Positions 50,871 to 60,316 are shown, counted from the stretch's first letter. The stretch: 64,000 bases of DNA from Dendrosporobacter quercicolus (GCF_900104455.1 NZ_FNHB01000002.1:62001-126000), one strand, 5' to 3'. Numbers and translations are program-made. Notes: a model not told the origin generated them from the letters alone.

Positions 50871-52598
50871 ATGATAGACCGGCGTCTTATGGAGGAAATG
50901 AAGAAATGCCGTCAGCGGTTTTTTATGCTGATCGGCTTAAGTGCAGGCAGCGGCGTGCTGGTTATTTTACAGGCCGATTATCTCACAAAAATCATTGACG
51001 GCGTGTTTTTGGGCGGCCTGGATCTGGCTGCGGTCTGGCCCTGGCTGCTCGCGCTGCTGGGAATCATGCTGTTCAGGGCAGTGCTTATCTGGCTGAATGA
51101 GATCTGCGCTCACCGGCTGGCGGCAACCATCAAAAGCAGTGTACGGGAACGGCTGGCCCGGCAGCTTCTGACTCTGGGGCCGACGCAGGTGCATGGCGAG
51201 CAGTCCGGAGAAATGGTCAACTTGCTGGTTGAGGGGGTAGAAAACATTGAGCCTTATTTTGCCAGGTTTCTGCCGCAACTGGTGGTGGCCGCAGTCATTC
51301 CGTTACTGGTCCTGGGCGTTGTCACGCCGCTGGATACTACCACGGCCCTGATTTTACTGGTTACGGCACCGCTGATTCCCTTGTTTATGGTACTGATTGG
51401 CCGGGCGGCGAATGAACTGAATAAGCGGCAGTGGGCTACGCTTTCCAAGCTTAGCGCGCACTTTCTGGATGTACTGCAAGGGTTGACCACTTTGAAAATT
51501 TTCGGGCGCAGTACCGAACAGGCCCGGGTCATTGCCCGGCTGAGCAATGACTTTCGCGATATTACACTTAGTGTGTTGAAGGTGGCGTTTTTATCGGCTC
51601 TGGTGTTGGAACTGGCCGCTACGATCAGTACGGCGCTGGTGGCGGTTACGGTTGGGCTGCGGCTGCTGTATGTTAAGCTGACATTTAGTCAGGCTTTCTT
51701 TTTACTGCTGCTGGCGCCGGAATTTTACCTGCCGATGCGGCAGCTGGGCGGCAGCTTTCATGCCGGTATGGCCGGGACTGCCGCAGCCGACCGGATTTAT
51801 CAGCTGCTTAACCGGCCGGTGCGTTCAAGCCGGCGGGGTACTGTTGAGCTGGCCGATCCGGCTAAGCTGGCAGTGGAATTTAAGGGGGTTACTTTCGCTT
51901 ATCAAAATGGCGAACGGCCGGCTTTGAGCGGCTTTGACCTAACGCTGACGCCGGGGGAGCACGTGGCTCTGGTCGGCCCCAGCGGAGCCGGAAAAAGTAC
52001 GGTGGCCAATCTGCTGCTGGGCTTTATTGAACCACAGGCCGGGGCCATAATGGTTAACGGCGCCGATATTACCCGGCTGGAGCTGTCGGCGTGGCTGAAA
52101 CACCTTGCTTATGTGCCGCAGTCCGCTCATTTGTTTTATGGGACTGTGGCCGATAATATCCGGCTGAGCCGGGCGGAGGCCTCCCAGGCGGAAGTGGAGG
52201 CAGCGGCGGCTGCCGCCGGAGCTCATGCGTTTATTACCGGTTTGCCGCAGGGCTACAATACCATTGTCGGGGAAGGGGGGCAGGGCTTAAGCGGCGGTGA
52301 GAAACGCCGTCTGGCCATTGCCAGAGCCTTTTTAAAAGATGCCCCGTTTTTAATTTTGGATGAAGCTACCGCAGGTTTGGATGCCCGTCACGAGCAGGAG
52401 ATCCAATTGGCGCTGGACCGCTTGATCAGCGGCCGTACGGTGTTGATGATTGCTCACCGGTTGAGTACGGTATACAAGGCGGATAAGATTGTTGTGGTCA
52501 GCCGGGGGCAGGCTGCGGAGCAAGGCCGCCATAAGGAATTACTGGACCGGCAGGGGTTGTACTATCAGTTGGTAACTGCATTCCGAGGTGAATTATGA
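50871..52598 (+). CDS. cydD: Cysteine/glutathione ABC exporter, ATP-binding/permease subunit CydD
   Basis: A 575-residue half-transporter. Six membrane helices (residues 1-310) are followed by an ABC domain with Walker A GPSGAGKSTVANLLLG, signature LSGGEKRRLAIARAF, and Walker B FLILDEATAGLD, plus the H-loop AHRLS. CydD pairs with CydC to export thiols needed to assemble cytochrome bd. The next gene overlaps by 4 bases. The ATG at 50871 has a GGGAGG just before it with little spacing; AGAAAGG further upstream may be used. Confidence 0.93.
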   Translation: MIDRRLMEEMKKCRQRFFMLIGLSAGSGVLVILQADYLTKIIDGVFLGGLDLAAVWPWLLALLGIMLFRAVLIWLNEICAHRLAATIKSSVRERLARQLLTLGPTQVHGEQSGEMVNLLVEGVENIEPYFARFLPQLVVAAVIPLLVLGVVTPLDTTTALILLVTAPLIPLFMVLIGRAANELNKRQWATLSKLSAHFLDVLQGLTTLKIFGRSTEQARVIARLSNDFRDITLSVLKVAFLSALVLELAATISTALVAVTVGLRLLYVKLTFSQAFFLLLLAPEFYLPMRQLGGSFHAGMAGTAAADRIYQLLNRPVRSSRRGTVELADPAKLAVEFKGVTFAYQNGERPALSGFDLTLTPGEHVALVGPSGAGKSTVANLLLGFIEPQAGAIMVNGADITRLELSAWLKHLAYVPQSAHLFYGTVADNIRLSRAEASQAEVEAAAAAAGAHAFITGLPQGYNTIVGEGGQGLSGGEKRRLAIARAFLKDAPFLILDEATAGLDARHEQEIQLALDRLISGRTVLMIAHRLSTVYKADKIVVVSRGQAAEQGRHKELLDRQGLYYQLVTAFRGEL

Positions 52599-54307
52599 GA
52601 ACTGCACTGCGTCTAATCAGGATTATGCTGCCGGTCTGGCCGGTAATGCTGGCGGCGGCGGGCTTTGGCTGGCTGACTATTGCCGCCAATATCGGCCTGA
52701 TGGCAACTTCCGCCCTGCTCATTGCCACTGCCGCTCTCCATCCGTCGGTGGCCGAACTGTCGGTGGCTATTGTGGGCGTCCGGTTTTTTGGGGTGTCCAG
52801 AGCAATTTTTCGCTACCTTGAACGGTATATCGCCCATGATGCCACCTTTAAGCTGCTTGGCCGAATCAGAAGCTGGTTTTTTACCCGGCTGGAGCCGCTG
52901 GCCCCGGCCAGGCTGCAGGCGTGGCAAAGCGGGGAGCTGTTTAGCGCCATTGTCGGCGATGTGGAAACGCTGAAAGACTTTTATTTGCGGGTTCTGGCTC
53001 CGCCGCTGATTGCTGTATTGATTTTGCTGGGTATGGTTGTGTTTTTGCAGCAGTTTTCGTCTGGCCTGGCGCTGCTCTTAGCTGGCGCGTTTGTTTTTGC
53101 CGGTATCCTTATGCCGCTCCTGGTCCGCTGTTTGAACCGCGGCAGCGGCGCTGAACTGGTGGCTGTCCGGGCGGAGCTGAATGCTTATTTGGCTGATACG
53201 GTCAATGGTATTGCCGAACTGGCGGCTTTTGACCGCAAAGAAAGCCAGCTGGCAGGGATCGGCCGTATCCAGGAGCGGCTGACGGCACTGCAGGGAAAGG
53301 TTGCCGCCGTGAGCGCCCTGACGGAGGCCTCGGGCAATCTGACCATGAATTCGGCGTTATGGTGGACGCTTTGCATTACCATTCCCCTGGTTCACAGCGG
53401 CCAGGTCGCGGGGGTATATCTGCCGGTGCTGGCCCTGGCTGTTCAAAGCAGCTTTGAGGCTGTGCTGGTACTGCCAATGGCGGTTCATCACCTGGCGGAA
53501 AGTCTCGCTGCCGCCAGGCGGCTGTTCGCTATTGCCGATACGGCGCCCGCCGTCCGGCCGCCGGCTGCCGCTGCCTGCTTACCGGCTTCCAGCGGGCTTA
53601 TTGTCCGCAATGTTTCGTTTGAATATGATGCCTGGGGGCAGGTTTTGCACGATGTTTCGTTTGATTTGCCGCCCGGCAAACGGCTGGCTATTGTTGGGCC
53701 GAGCGGCGCGGGAAAAAGCACAATCGTTCATTTGCTGCTCAGATTCTGGGAGTATGACAGCGGGCGGATTACACTGGGCGGGACAGATTACCGCACCTTG
53801 CCGCCGGAGGAAATCCGGTCGGTGTTCAATGTTGTTTCTCAGCAAACGCATATTTTTAATGCCAGTATCCGGGACAACATTTTAATTGCCCGGCCGTCGG
53901 CCGGTGAGGAGGAGCTTAAGGCCGCCGTGCAGGGCGCTGCCTTGACTGCGTTCATCGCCGCTCTGCCGCAGGGGCTGGATACGGCTGTCGGCCATAACGG
54001 CCAGGCTTTGTCCGGCGGTCAGCGGCAGCGGATTGCCATCGCCCGGGCTTTATTGAAAGCTGCGCCGGTGGTATTGCTGGACGAACCGACTACCGGGCTG
54101 GATGCAGTGACAGAAAAGCAAATCATGGCAACGCTGGCCGGGTTAGGCCGGGACCGGGCAACCCTGTTGATTACCCACCGGCTGACCGGCCTGGAAACAA
54201 TGGATGAGATTTTAGTGCTCGAAGCGGGCCGGGTGGCTGAACGGGGCAGGTTTTCAGAGCTGATAGCCGGCAAAGGCTTGTTTTACCGGCTGTACAATTT
54301 ACAGTAA
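52595..54307 (+). CDS. cydC: Cysteine/glutathione ABC exporter, ATP-binding/permease subunit CydC
   Basis: A 570-residue half-transporter with the CydC-type start (LRLIRIMLPVWPVMLAAAG) and the family-typical VRFFGVSRAIFRYLERYIAHD. The ABC domain has Walker A GPSGAGKSTIVHLLL, signature LSGGQRQRIAIARALL and Walker B VVLLDEPTTGLD. It forms a heterodimer with CydD. It overlaps cydD by 4 bases. Both genes are needed for haem insertion into cytochrome bd in other bacteria. Confidence 0.94.
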   Translation: MRTALRLIRIMLPVWPVMLAAAGFGWLTIAANIGLMATSALLIATAALHPSVAELSVAIVGVRFFGVSRAIFRYLERYIAHDATFKLLGRIRSWFFTRLEPLAPARLQAWQSGELFSAIVGDVETLKDFYLRVLAPPLIAVLILLGMVVFLQQFSSGLALLLAGAFVFAGILMPLLVRCLNRGSGAELVAVRAELNAYLADTVNGIAELAAFDRKESQLAGIGRIQERLTALQGKVAAVSALTEASGNLTMNSALWWTLCITIPLVHSGQVAGVYLPVLALAVQSSFEAVLVLPMAVHHLAESLAAARRLFAIADTAPAVRPPAAAACLPASSGLIVRNVSFEYDAWGQVLHDVSFDLPPGKRLAIVGPSGAGKSTIVHLLLRFWEYDSGRITLGGTDYRTLPPEEIRSVFNVVSQQTHIFNASIRDNILIARPSAGEEELKAAVQGAALTAFIAALPQGLDTAVGHNGQALSGGQRQRIAIARALLKAAPVVLLDEPTTGLDAVTEKQIMATLAGLGRDRATLLITHRLTGLETMDEILVLEAGRVAERGRFSELIAGKGLFYRLYNLQ

Positions 54308-54374
54308 CAGTTTACATTATTTACCTTGACCTCCGGTGATTTTGTGGTAAGGTATTACTATGGGAGGCGAGCGA

Positions 54375-55076
54375 ATGGCCGAATATACATATGAAGTGGA
54401 TAAGGAATGCCCGTTATGCAGTAAATCCTTTACCGTAACCAAAATGAAATCGCGCTTGATCAAAATGAAACAGGATACTGATTTTTGCACTTATTATAAA
54501 GACATCAACCCTTATTATTATTCCATCTGGGTTTGCCCGCATTGCGGGTATGCTGCGCCGGATACCCAGTTTGATGATATCAGCCCGGTGGCGAGGGAAA
54601 AACTGATTAAATTTTTAACCGGACGGCAGGTGGGTGTGAATTTTTGCGGCGTCAGAACACGTGAGCAGGCAGTCGCCACGTATAAGCTGGCTGTTTTTTA
54701 TAGTCAGCTGCTGGACGCCGCCGATAGCAGGCTGGGCGGCCTGTACCTTAAAATGGCCTGGCTGTATCGCGAGGCCGGTGAAACGGGTCACGAACAGCTC
54801 GCTTTGGAGAATGCCGTCAAGCATTATGAGCAGGCTTTGCTGCGTGAGCGGCTGCCGGCCGGCAATATGACGGAAACCACCCTGGGGTATTTGGTGGGCG
54901 ATTTATTCCGGCGAACCGGCAATATTGATCAGGCGGTTGCCTATTTAAATAAGATTGTCTCAAACCAGCAGGCCAAAGTAGCGGAACGTAATATCTACAA
55001 TCTGGCCCGGCAGGTGTGGCAGGAAATCCGCGAGTCGAAAAAAAATGCAGCGGTTGGCGAAGCAACTGAGCAGTAA
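54375..55076 (+). CDS. DUF2225 protein with zinc-ribbon-like N-terminus
   Basis: About 233 residues. The N-terminus has CPLCSKSFTVTKMKSRL and later VCPHCGYAAPDTQF, two CxxC pairs forming a probable zinc ribbon. After that comes a TPR-like helical region (TYKLAVFYSQLL, YLKMAWLYREAG, LENAVKHYEQALL, YLVGDLFRRTGNIDQAVAYL). This is the DUF2225 family, common in Firmicutes with unknown function. The ATG at 54375 (MAEYTYEVDKECP) follows GGGAGGCG; an earlier in-frame ATG at 54360 lies before that site. It stands alone with its own terminator. Confidence 0.88.
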   Translation: MAEYTYEVDKECPLCSKSFTVTKMKSRLIKMKQDTDFCTYYKDINPYYYSIWVCPHCGYAAPDTQFDDISPVAREKLIKFLTGRQVGVNFCGVRTREQAVATYKLAVFYSQLLDAADSRLGGLYLKMAWLYREAGETGHEQLALENAVKHYEQALLRERLPAGNMTETTLGYLVGDLFRRTGNIDQAVAYLNKIVSNQQAKVAERNIYNLARQVWQEIRESKKNAAVGEATEQ

Positions 55077-55104
55077 CCGGACGAGCGGATTGCCGGTGTA
55101 AGTC

Positions 55105-55144
55105 AGGGGCTGTGGAAAACGTAACGTTTTCCACAGCCCTTTTT
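55105..55144 (+). terminator. Terminator of the DUF2225 gene
   Basis: GGGCTGTGGAAAAC and GTTTTCCACAGCCC form a 14-base perfect stem around GTAAC, followed by TTTTTG. Confidence 0.92.
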
Positions 55145-55394
55145 GTCATTCTGCTGTTATGTTGGTAAATCAAGCTGAACAGAGGACCGGCAGATCTTAT
55201 TGATAAAAAACTATCTTATTTTTAATAAAAAATGAAAAAATACTATCAAAAATTATTGAATTTTTTAGTTGAATCGACTAGAATAAAATTGCAATAAGAC
55301 ATCAGGTTTTGGATGCAAGGTGATAGCATCGTATCAATTTTGGGAATGTTCCGTCAATATGAGTGGGCGGAAAAATCAGTTCATAGGTGGTGGA
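55145..55394. other. AT-rich control region before the gluconate-type cluster
   Basis: About 250 bases, very AT-rich from 55200 to 55290 (mostly A/T with TTTTTAATAAAAA-like stretches). A promoter for the kinase gene is expected here, but no single best -35/-10 pair stands out. Confidence 0.4.
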
Positions 55395-56948
55395 ATGATG
55401 ATGCAGCCAATCATGATCGGGGTAGATATTGGTACAACAGGAGTTCGCTCGGTAGCATACCGGCTGGACGGCAGTTCTACAGCCACAGCCACAGAAGAAT
55501 ATCCGCTGTTTACTGATCAGACCGGCGTCGCCGAACAAGAAGCTGATGCCGTTATGATGGCAATGGAAGCGGTAATTACCCGAACGGTGAATTTGCTTGG
55601 CGGGGAATTAAAACAAGTGCGGGGACTGGCGCTTAGTTCAGCATTGCACAGTCTTTTGGCAATTGCCGCTGACGGCCGGCCGCTGACCCGTTTAATGACC
55701 TGGGCCGATACGCGGGGCCAGATTTATTTGGCGGAACTTAAGCGGAACCTTGACGCTGCAGCCGTTTACCGGCGAACCGGCTGTCCTTTGCATCCCATGT
55801 ATCCCTTGCTGAAAATCTACTGGCTCAGGCAAAAGCGGCCGGAACTGTTCAACCAAGCGGCCTGGTTCGGTTCAGTCAAGGATTATGCGTTTCACCGCCT
55901 GACCGGCAAACGGGTGGTGGACCGTTCAATTGCCAGCGGCAGCGGCTTATATGATTTATTCTCACTGAAATGGGATGAGGAAATTCTGGCTTTACTGGGC
56001 ATCCCGGAAGACAAGATGCCAACCGTTGCTGCCACAACCACCAGACATGGTTTGGCTCCGGCGCAGGCGGAGCGGCTGGGCTTGCCGGGCGGTTTGCCGG
56101 TAGTGATCGGCGCAGGCGACGGTATGCTGGCTAATGTAGGCGTGGGAGCGGTGAAAGCCGGTCAGATTAATATTACCATTGGTACCAGCGGCGCAATCAG
56201 AATGGCGGCGGACCAGCCCAGGACGGATGAAAAAGGCCGGACCTGGTGTTATAATCTGGCGGAAGGCCGGTGGATGCTGGGCGGAGCGATCAATAACGGC
56301 GGCATTTCCTTTCGCTGGATCAGAGACAAGTTTGCCGAGACTGAACAGCGGGTTGCTGAAAAGCTGGGGCTGGATTCTTATCGTTTATTGGCTGACTATG
56401 CCCAAAAAGTGCCGGCCGGCGCTAACGGACTGATTCTGTTGCCGTTTTTCACCGGCGAGCGGGCGCCGAACTGGAATGCGAATGCCCGGGGGGTTCTGTT
56501 TGGCTTGACGCTGAATCATGATAAACGCCATATGATTCGCGCTGTGCTGGAAGGCATTTGCTACCGGATGAAAAGTGTACTGTTGTCGCTGGAGGAAATT
56601 ACCGGCAAGGCTGAGGAAATTCGGGTAAGCGGCAGCTTTACGCGTTCCGAGGTGTGGCTGCAGATTCTGGCCGATGTTCTGGGACGGGAAATTTTACTGC
56701 CCAATGTGGAAGAAGGGGCGGCGTTCGGTGCGGCAATTCTGGGTTTTTACTCTTTGGGCCTGCTGTCCGGAATTGACGTCGCCGCCGATATGGCCGGCAT
56801 TCGCAAAACCTTTGTTCCGGAGCAGAGCAATCAGGCTACTTATGAAAAGCTGTATGAGCTGTATGAACAAATTTATTGGAATCTGCAGGACCAATTCCAA
56901 CTGGTTGCTGATTATCAACGCAGTGAAACGGGGAAGGAGCAAAGGTAA
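55395..56948 (+). CDS. gntK: FGGY-family carbohydrate kinase, gluconokinase type
   Basis: About 517 residues, an FGGY sugar kinase. It has the N-terminal IGVDIGTTGVRSVAYRL and, near the middle, TWADTRGQIYLAEL and RRTGCPLHPMYPLLKIYWL, which are characteristic of the Bacillus-type gluconokinase, and the C-terminal domain with GTSGAIRM, INNGGISFRWI and SGSFTRSEVWLQILADVL. Expected reaction: gluconate plus ATP to 6-phosphogluconate. The start at 55395 (ATG repeated three times) follows AGGTGG. It is followed directly by a 2-hydroxyacid dehydrogenase and a KDPG aldolase, which together suggest gluconate or 2-ketogluconate use. The exact sugar is inferred. Confidence 0.85.
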   Translation: MMMQPIMIGVDIGTTGVRSVAYRLDGSSTATATEEYPLFTDQTGVAEQEADAVMMAMEAVITRTVNLLGGELKQVRGLALSSALHSLLAIAADGRPLTRLMTWADTRGQIYLAELKRNLDAAAVYRRTGCPLHPMYPLLKIYWLRQKRPELFNQAAWFGSVKDYAFHRLTGKRVVDRSIASGSGLYDLFSLKWDEEILALLGIPEDKMPTVAATTTRHGLAPAQAERLGLPGGLPVVIGAGDGMLANVGVGAVKAGQINITIGTSGAIRMAADQPRTDEKGRTWCYNLAEGRWMLGGAINNGGISFRWIRDKFAETEQRVAEKLGLDSYRLLADYAQKVPAGANGLILLPFFTGERAPNWNANARGVLFGLTLNHDKRHMIRAVLEGICYRMKSVLLSLEEITGKAEEIRVSGSFTRSEVWLQILADVLGREILLPNVEEGAAFGAAILGFYSLGLLSGIDVAADMAGIRKTFVPEQSNQATYEKLYELYEQIYWNLQDQFQLVADYQRSETGKEQR

Positions 56949-57899
56949 ATGGCGGTTATTTTAACTACCCCGCGCTCTTTTGCCGGTTGTAAAAGGGCCC
57001 GGGATTTACTGCAACAGGCCGGACACGAGGTGCGGGTGCAAACAGCGGCCAAGCCTTATACCGCAAATGAATTGCTTCCGGTAATCCAAGGGGTCGACGC
57101 CCTCATTGCCGGACTTGACGAAATCAACAGCGAGGTAATTAAGGCCGGTGCGCCCACACTGAAAGTAATTGCCCGCAATGGCGCCGGCTATAATAATATT
57201 GATACGGAGGCTGCCCGTAGATACGGAGTGCTTGTTACTGTAACGCCGGGGGCTAACAGCATTTCCGTCTGCGAGCTGGCTTTTGCCCTGATGATGGCTT
57301 TAGCCCGCAAAGCGCATTTGATGGACGGCAATATCCGCCAAGGGCAATGGCTGAGGGTTCCGGGAAGTGAACTGTTTGAAAAAACGCTGGGCGTGCTGGG
57401 CACCGGCGCCATTGGCAGCGAACTGATCAAACGGTGCCGGGCTTTCGGCATGAAGGTGCTGGCTTATGATTTATTTCCTAACGAGGAACTTAGCCGCAAT
57501 TACGCCGTTACTTATACCAATCTGGAGACCATTTACCGGGAGGCTGATTATCTCTCGCTGCACCTGCCGTCCACGGCGCAGACGGACAGGATGATTAACG
57601 CCGGCGCGATTGCGCTGATGAAAAAGGAAGCAACAATCATTAATACGGCGAGAGGAGAGCTCATTGACGAGGCGGCATTGCTGGCGGCTTTGGAAAGCGG
57701 ACGACTGGCCGGAGCCGGATTGGATGCTTTTACGCATGAGCCGTTTACTGATCAGCGGTTTTTTCACCTGGATAATGTGATTATGACTCCGCATAGCGGC
57801 GCTTATACCGCCGAGTCGGTTGAACGCACTTCGGCGGCGGCGGCTGAAGAAGTGCTGAGAGTACTGGCAGGGCGAAAGCCTTTGCATGCGATTTGTTGA
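56949..57899 (+). CDS. D-2-hydroxyacid dehydrogenase (possible 2-ketogluconate reductase)
   Basis: A 316-residue D-2-hydroxyacid dehydrogenase with TLGVLGTGAIGSELIKR, the Arg in NTARGELIDEAALL, and the conserved Glu and His in AFTHEPF and MTPHSGAYT. It starts directly after the kinase stop codon (zero-base gap), so they are translationally linked. In a gluconate-type cluster a role in reducing 2-ketogluconate to gluconate fits, but phosphoglycerate dehydrogenase-like or other hydroxy acid activities cannot be excluded. No ACT domain. Confidence 0.87.
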   Translation: MAVILTTPRSFAGCKRARDLLQQAGHEVRVQTAAKPYTANELLPVIQGVDALIAGLDEINSEVIKAGAPTLKVIARNGAGYNNIDTEAARRYGVLVTVTPGANSISVCELAFALMMALARKAHLMDGNIRQGQWLRVPGSELFEKTLGVLGTGAIGSELIKRCRAFGMKVLAYDLFPNEELSRNYAVTYTNLETIYREADYLSLHLPSTAQTDRMINAGAIALMKKEATIINTARGELIDEAALLAALESGRLAGAGLDAFTHEPFTDQRFFHLDNVIMTPHSGAYTAESVERTSAAAAEEVLRVLAGRKPLHAIC

Positions 57900-58001
57900 C
57901 AAAGGGTGCAAGTTACGCTGCCCTGAAAAGCTGGCTGGGCAAGCAAACGAACGCGCGGTTATTGTCGCCGATGATAACCGCCGGGAAAAGAGGAATTGAA
58001 A

Positions 58002-58652
58002 TTGGGCAAACAGCAAGTACTTGAACGGATTTGCGAGTCGGGCTTAGTTGCGGTAGTAAGAGCGGAAACCGGCGATCAGGCCAAGCGGATTGCAGAGGCT
58101 TGCCTGGCCGGCGGTCTGCAGGCAATTGAAGTGACTTACACGGTGCCTGGCGCGCATCATATTATAGAAGAATTGGCCAAGGCTTATTCGGCCGAGGAAT
58201 TAATTATTGGGGCAGGTACGGTGCTTGATCCCGAGACCGCCCGCATTTCAGTACTCAGTGGAGCGCAGTATATTGTCTCACCCTGCTTGAATGCCGAAAC
58301 GGTAAGGCTGGGCAACCGTTATCAGGTACCGGTTATGGCCGGCGCTATGACCATTAAGGAAATAGTGGAATGCATGGAGGCGGGCGCCGATGTGATTAAA
58401 TTATTCCCTGGTGAGTTATTTGGCCCGGCCATGGTTAAGGCCGTCAAAGGACCTTTGCCGCAAGCTCCGATTATGCCGACCGGCGGGGTTAATGCCGGCA
58501 ATGTTCAGGACTGGATTAAGGCCGGCTGTGTAGCGGTTGGCGCCGGCGGCAGCCTGACGGCTGGCGCTAAGACCGGCGATTATGCCGCAATTACCGCAAC
58601 GGCCCGGCAGTTTCTCGCCGAAATTGCCAAGGCCCGTTTAGCCGGCCGGTAG
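58002..58652 (+). CDS. eda: KDPG/KHG aldolase
   Basis: About 216 residues, a class I aldolase that splits 2-keto-3-deoxy-6-phosphogluconate to pyruvate and glyceraldehyde 3-phosphate. It has GLVAVVRAE at the start, the catalytic Glu in AIEVTYTVPG, IIGAGTVLDPETA, VSPCLNAE, and the Schiff-base Lys in DVIKLFPGELFGP, then MPTGGVNAGNV. The start is probably TTG at 58002 behind AAAAGAGGA; TTG at 57996 is also in frame but too close to that site. It lies about 100 bases after the dehydrogenase, in the same orientation. A 6-phosphogluconate dehydratase (edd) is not seen next to it. Confidence 0.92.
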   Translation: MGKQQVLERICESGLVAVVRAETGDQAKRIAEACLAGGLQAIEVTYTVPGAHHIIEELAKAYSAEELIIGAGTVLDPETARISVLSGAQYIVSPCLNAETVRLGNRYQVPVMAGAMTIKEIVECMEAGADVIKLFPGELFGPAMVKAVKGPLPQAPIMPTGGVNAGNVQDWIKAGCVAVGAGGSLTAGAKTGDYAAITATARQFLAEIAKARLAGR

Positions 58653-58705
58653 CAGGCTGCGCTTTTTTGCGGACACAGTACCTGTTTCGTAAAAACTTAA
58701 GCACG

Positions 58706-58744
58706 AACAAGCCTCATGTTATCTTGATAACAGGAGGCTTGTTT
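58706..58744. terminator. Bidirectional terminator between KDPG aldolase and TetR genes
   Basis: AACAAGCCT...GTTATC and GATAAC...AGGCTTGTT form a two-part perfect stem around TT, then TTTA. It separates the convergent aldolase and TetR genes. Confidence 0.85.
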
Positions 58745-58772
58745 ACTTTAAAGGTGATGTGTTTGCTGCAGT

Positions 58773-59399
58773 TTACCTGGGCGTTTGCAGAATTATGCGG
58801 ACCGTCCCTTCCCGCACGCCTACTGCCTTTGCGACTAGCGCTTCCGCCATTTGCAGCCGCAGAGACAGGAGCTCTGCGGGGAGTTTCTCATAAAGGGCGT
58901 CAATGAGAAAATCCATAATCAGCAGGATAAAACTCAGTGCGGTTTGGGGGTCGGGTACATTAAAGTCATTACGGACCCTGCCTTCTTCAATGATCGTCAG
59001 CCCCAAAGGTGTGAGCAGGAGTTTGACGCCGTGAACCAGTTTGTTTTTAATATGTAAATTCTGCTCATGGTATACGGTGTTTAGCAGTACCTCGCCATGA
59101 GCTTGGACATTTTTAATTACGGTACTGATCATAAATCCCAGCTTCTCCGCCGGGGGAGCATTGGAAGAAGCCATGACTTTAACCTCGGAAAGGAAGCTAG
59201 TGACCTGACGGTTGAGCAGCGCTTCGAGGATTTCCTCTTTGGACTTAAAGTAGTAGTAGAACATTCCCTGCGTAACGCCCATTTTTTTAGCAATGTCACT
59301 AACGGTTGTTCCCAAATATCCTTTAACGGTAAATAAATGTTCAGCTGTATCCAAAATCTCCTTAATTCGGATCTGCGGATCTTGTGCAGGTCTGGCCAT
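58773..59399 (-). CDS. TetR/AcrR-family regulator
   Basis: About 208 residues. The N-terminal helix-turn-helix is typical: RIKEILDTAEHLFTVKGYLGTT, VSDIAKKMGVTQGMFYYYFKSKEEIL. The C-terminal ligand-binding domain (about residues 70-190) is divergent. The ATG at 59399 (MARPAQDP) follows GAGGTG at correct spacing. Its target is not evident: the divergent neighbour is the DJ-1/PfpI gene 350 bases away, and the convergent neighbour is eda. Confidence 0.9.
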   Translation of the reverse strand: MARPAQDPQIRIKEILDTAEHLFTVKGYLGTTVSDIAKKMGVTQGMFYYYFKSKEEILEALLNRQVTSFLSEVKVMASSNAPPAEKLGFMISTVIKNVQAHGEVLLNTVYHEQNLHIKNKLVHGVKLLLTPLGLTIIEEGRVRNDFNVPDPQTALSFILLIMDFLIDALYEKLPAELLSLRLQMAEALVAKAVGVREGTVRIILQTPR

Positions 59400-59746
59400 A
59401 GTACACCTCAATTGTTTAAATGTCTTTAAATTATAAATCCTGTCCGAAATTTTTTCAAGCCTTAATTTTTGACAGGCTTTGAAAGCCAGTTCCGTAAAAC
59501 GAAGCCGCCGGATTGCAGGCTTCGGGAAAAAGACCTGATTTGCCGGACTCCAAGCGGACAGCCTTCACTACGGGACAAAAAGAGCTGCACGTTTTCGCGG
59601 CAGCCCTCTTAACCATGATGCCGTACAATGTAGGAATGCTTTCAGGCCTGTCCGGATAAAAAATTGATCGTTAGCCGGAGTGATGAATAGGGAATTTCCG
59701 GAAAATAGCGAATATAGTGTTAAGAATAACAAAGGGGGTAATTTCC
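59400..59746. other. Spacer between divergent TetR and DJ-1/PfpI genes
   Basis: About 345 bases with no supportable gene. TTTAAATGTCTTTAAATTATAAAT near 59416-59439 could be promoter or operator sequence for the TetR gene. An imperfect hairpin (AGAGCTGC/GCAGCCCTCT) lies at about 59581-59610. A regulator operator is not clear. Confidence 0.35.
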
Positions 59747-60316
59747 ATGAGCAGGAAGATTTTGTTGTTAACCGGAGATTGTGCTGAAGATTATGAGGTT
59801 AAAGTTCCTCAGCAGGCGCTGGCCATGCTGGGTTACCAGGTTGATGTGGCTGCGCCGAATAAAAAAGCCGGCGATTTTTTGCAACTGGTCGTCCATGATT
59901 TTACTAACCTTGATACTTATATTGAGCTTACCGGTCATCGTATTGCGGTGGACATCCCGGCGGCCGAGGTTAAAGCCGGCGAGTATGCGGGTCTGGTCAT
60001 ACCGGGGGGACGGGCGCCGGAGTATATCCGGATGTATGATGAAGCCATCAGCATTGTCCGGAATTTTTTCGCCGCGGACAAGCCGGTTGCGGCAGTTTGC
60101 CACGGACCGCAGCTCTTGGCTCCGGCTAATGTTCTGGCCGGCTATACGGTAACTTCCTATCCGGCCTGCGCAGCCGAATGCCGGATTGCCGGAGCCGAGT
60201 GGCGGGACAGCCCTGTCGTGGTCAGCAAAAATCTGGTTACGGCCCAGGCCTGGCCAAATCATCCGGAATGGCTGCGGGCGTTTGTAGAGCTGCTGGGGGC
60301 AAAAATCAGCATATAA
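59747..60316 (+). CDS. DJ-1/PfpI-family protein
   Basis: About 189 residues. The nucleophile Cys lies in AVCHGPQLLA (nucleophile elbow), the conserved Glu in LLTGDCAEDYEV, and LVIPGGRAPEYIR matches the family. DJ-1/PfpI members include proteases, glyoxalase/deglycase-type and chaperone proteins, so the exact activity is not settled; PfpI-like or stress-related deglycase is the best general label. The ATG at 59747 follows AAGGGGG; earlier in-frame starts have none. It stands alone. Confidence 0.88.
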   Translation: MSRKILLLTGDCAEDYEVKVPQQALAMLGYQVDVAAPNKKAGDFLQLVVHDFTNLDTYIELTGHRIAVDIPAAEVKAGEYAGLVIPGGRAPEYIRMYDEAISIVRNFFAADKPVAAVCHGPQLLAPANVLAGYTVTSYPACAAECRIAGAEWRDSPVVVSKNLVTAQAWPNHPEWLRAFVELLGAKISI

